A stretch of 5,709 nt of DNA, from the NCBI GenBank assembly GCA_026389955.1, contig JAPLGY010000702.1, forward strand, positions 1-5,709, read 5' to 3'. Below are positions 5,663 through 5,709 of the stretch, one piece after another. A program made the position numbers and the translations under genes. Below the pieces are notes generated by a model. The model was not told the DNA's origin. It saw only the letters and a list, made by a program, of their open reading frames with translations, and searched no databases. Source of the stretch: Caldilinea sp. Lineage in GTDB: Bacteria; Chloroflexota; Anaerolineae; Caldilineales; Caldilineaceae. Position 1 is the stretch's first letter, and each line of letters starts with the position of its first letter.

Positions 5663-5709
5663 TCAATCCTTTTTGATTGCCCAGACATCGAAGCCGACCT
5701 GGGCACCTC
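5663..5709 (-). CDS. C-terminal end of an unidentified upstream gene (partial)
   Basis: Read on the minus strand, an open frame enters from the right edge and ends at a TGA (5663-5665). The visible tail is GAQVGFDVWAIKKD. The stop lies only 6 bases before the ATG of the M20 gene, and the ribosome binding site of that gene (AAGGA, 5667-5671) sits inside these last codons. This spacing suggests the first gene of the window belongs to the same operon. Fifteen residues are too few to assign a family. The frame choice rests on the tight spacing and the ordinary composition, since other frames also lack stops over so short a stretch. Confidence 0.5.
   Translation of the reverse strand, partial: GAQVGFDVWAIKKD
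5667..5671 (-). promoter_or_regulatory. Ribosome binding site of the M20 gene
   Basis: AAGGA on the minus strand, 10 bases before the ATG at 5656. It lies inside the last codons of the preceding gene, which fits translational coupling and supports the chosen start. Confidence 0.5.

Noticed and set aside
1..5709. RNA genes, CRISPR arrays, insertion sequences or attachment sites
   Set aside because: Protein-coding sequence fills nearly the whole window, and I saw no tRNA-like cloverleaf, direct-repeat array, transposase or terminal inverted repeats.

Overview
The window is a GC-rich bacterial segment in which every supportable gene lies on the minus strand, so transcription runs from the right edge (about 5709) to the left edge (1). 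Gaps between genes are only 2 to 16 bases until the last gap, of 81 bases, which is the pattern of one catabolic or uptake operon. The GC content, the Tat-type lipoprotein binding protein with an Ala/Pro linker, and the divergent M20 subfamily suggest a Chloroflexota-like (Anaerolineae/Caldilineae) organism. This is inference from style and recalled family resemblance, not proof.

Layout in transcription order: (1) the last codons of an unidentified gene (5663-5709); (2) a divergent M20-family metallopeptidase/deacylase (5656 downward) whose homology ends at about 4465 while its frame stays open to 4007; (3) E1 alpha (4464-3496) and (4) E1 beta (3493-2504) of a thiamine-diphosphate-dependent 2-oxoacid or acetoin dehydrogenase; (5) a free-standing 79-residue lipoyl domain (2500-2261); (6) a xylose-isomerase-like TIM-barrel sugar isomerase/epimerase (2244-1441); (7) the first 453 residues of a family 5 (peptide/nickel-type) ABC transporter substrate-binding lipoprotein (1359-1, cut by the window edge).

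A reasonable reading is a scavenging module: the binding protein captures an oligopeptide-like or other small organic solute, the M20 protein and the TIM-barrel enzyme process it, and the E1 pair with its lipoyl carrier oxidatively cleaves a resulting 2-oxo compound or acyloin. The substrate cannot be read from the sequence. The most unusual points are a carrier-only 'E2' that has a lipoyl domain but no E3/E1-binding or acyltransferase domain, an M20 protein lacking several canonical metal ligands, and the long out-of-frame M20/E1 alpha overlap. I found no RNA genes, CRISPR arrays or insertion sequences. The only intergenic stretch longer than 20 bases is 1360-1440.
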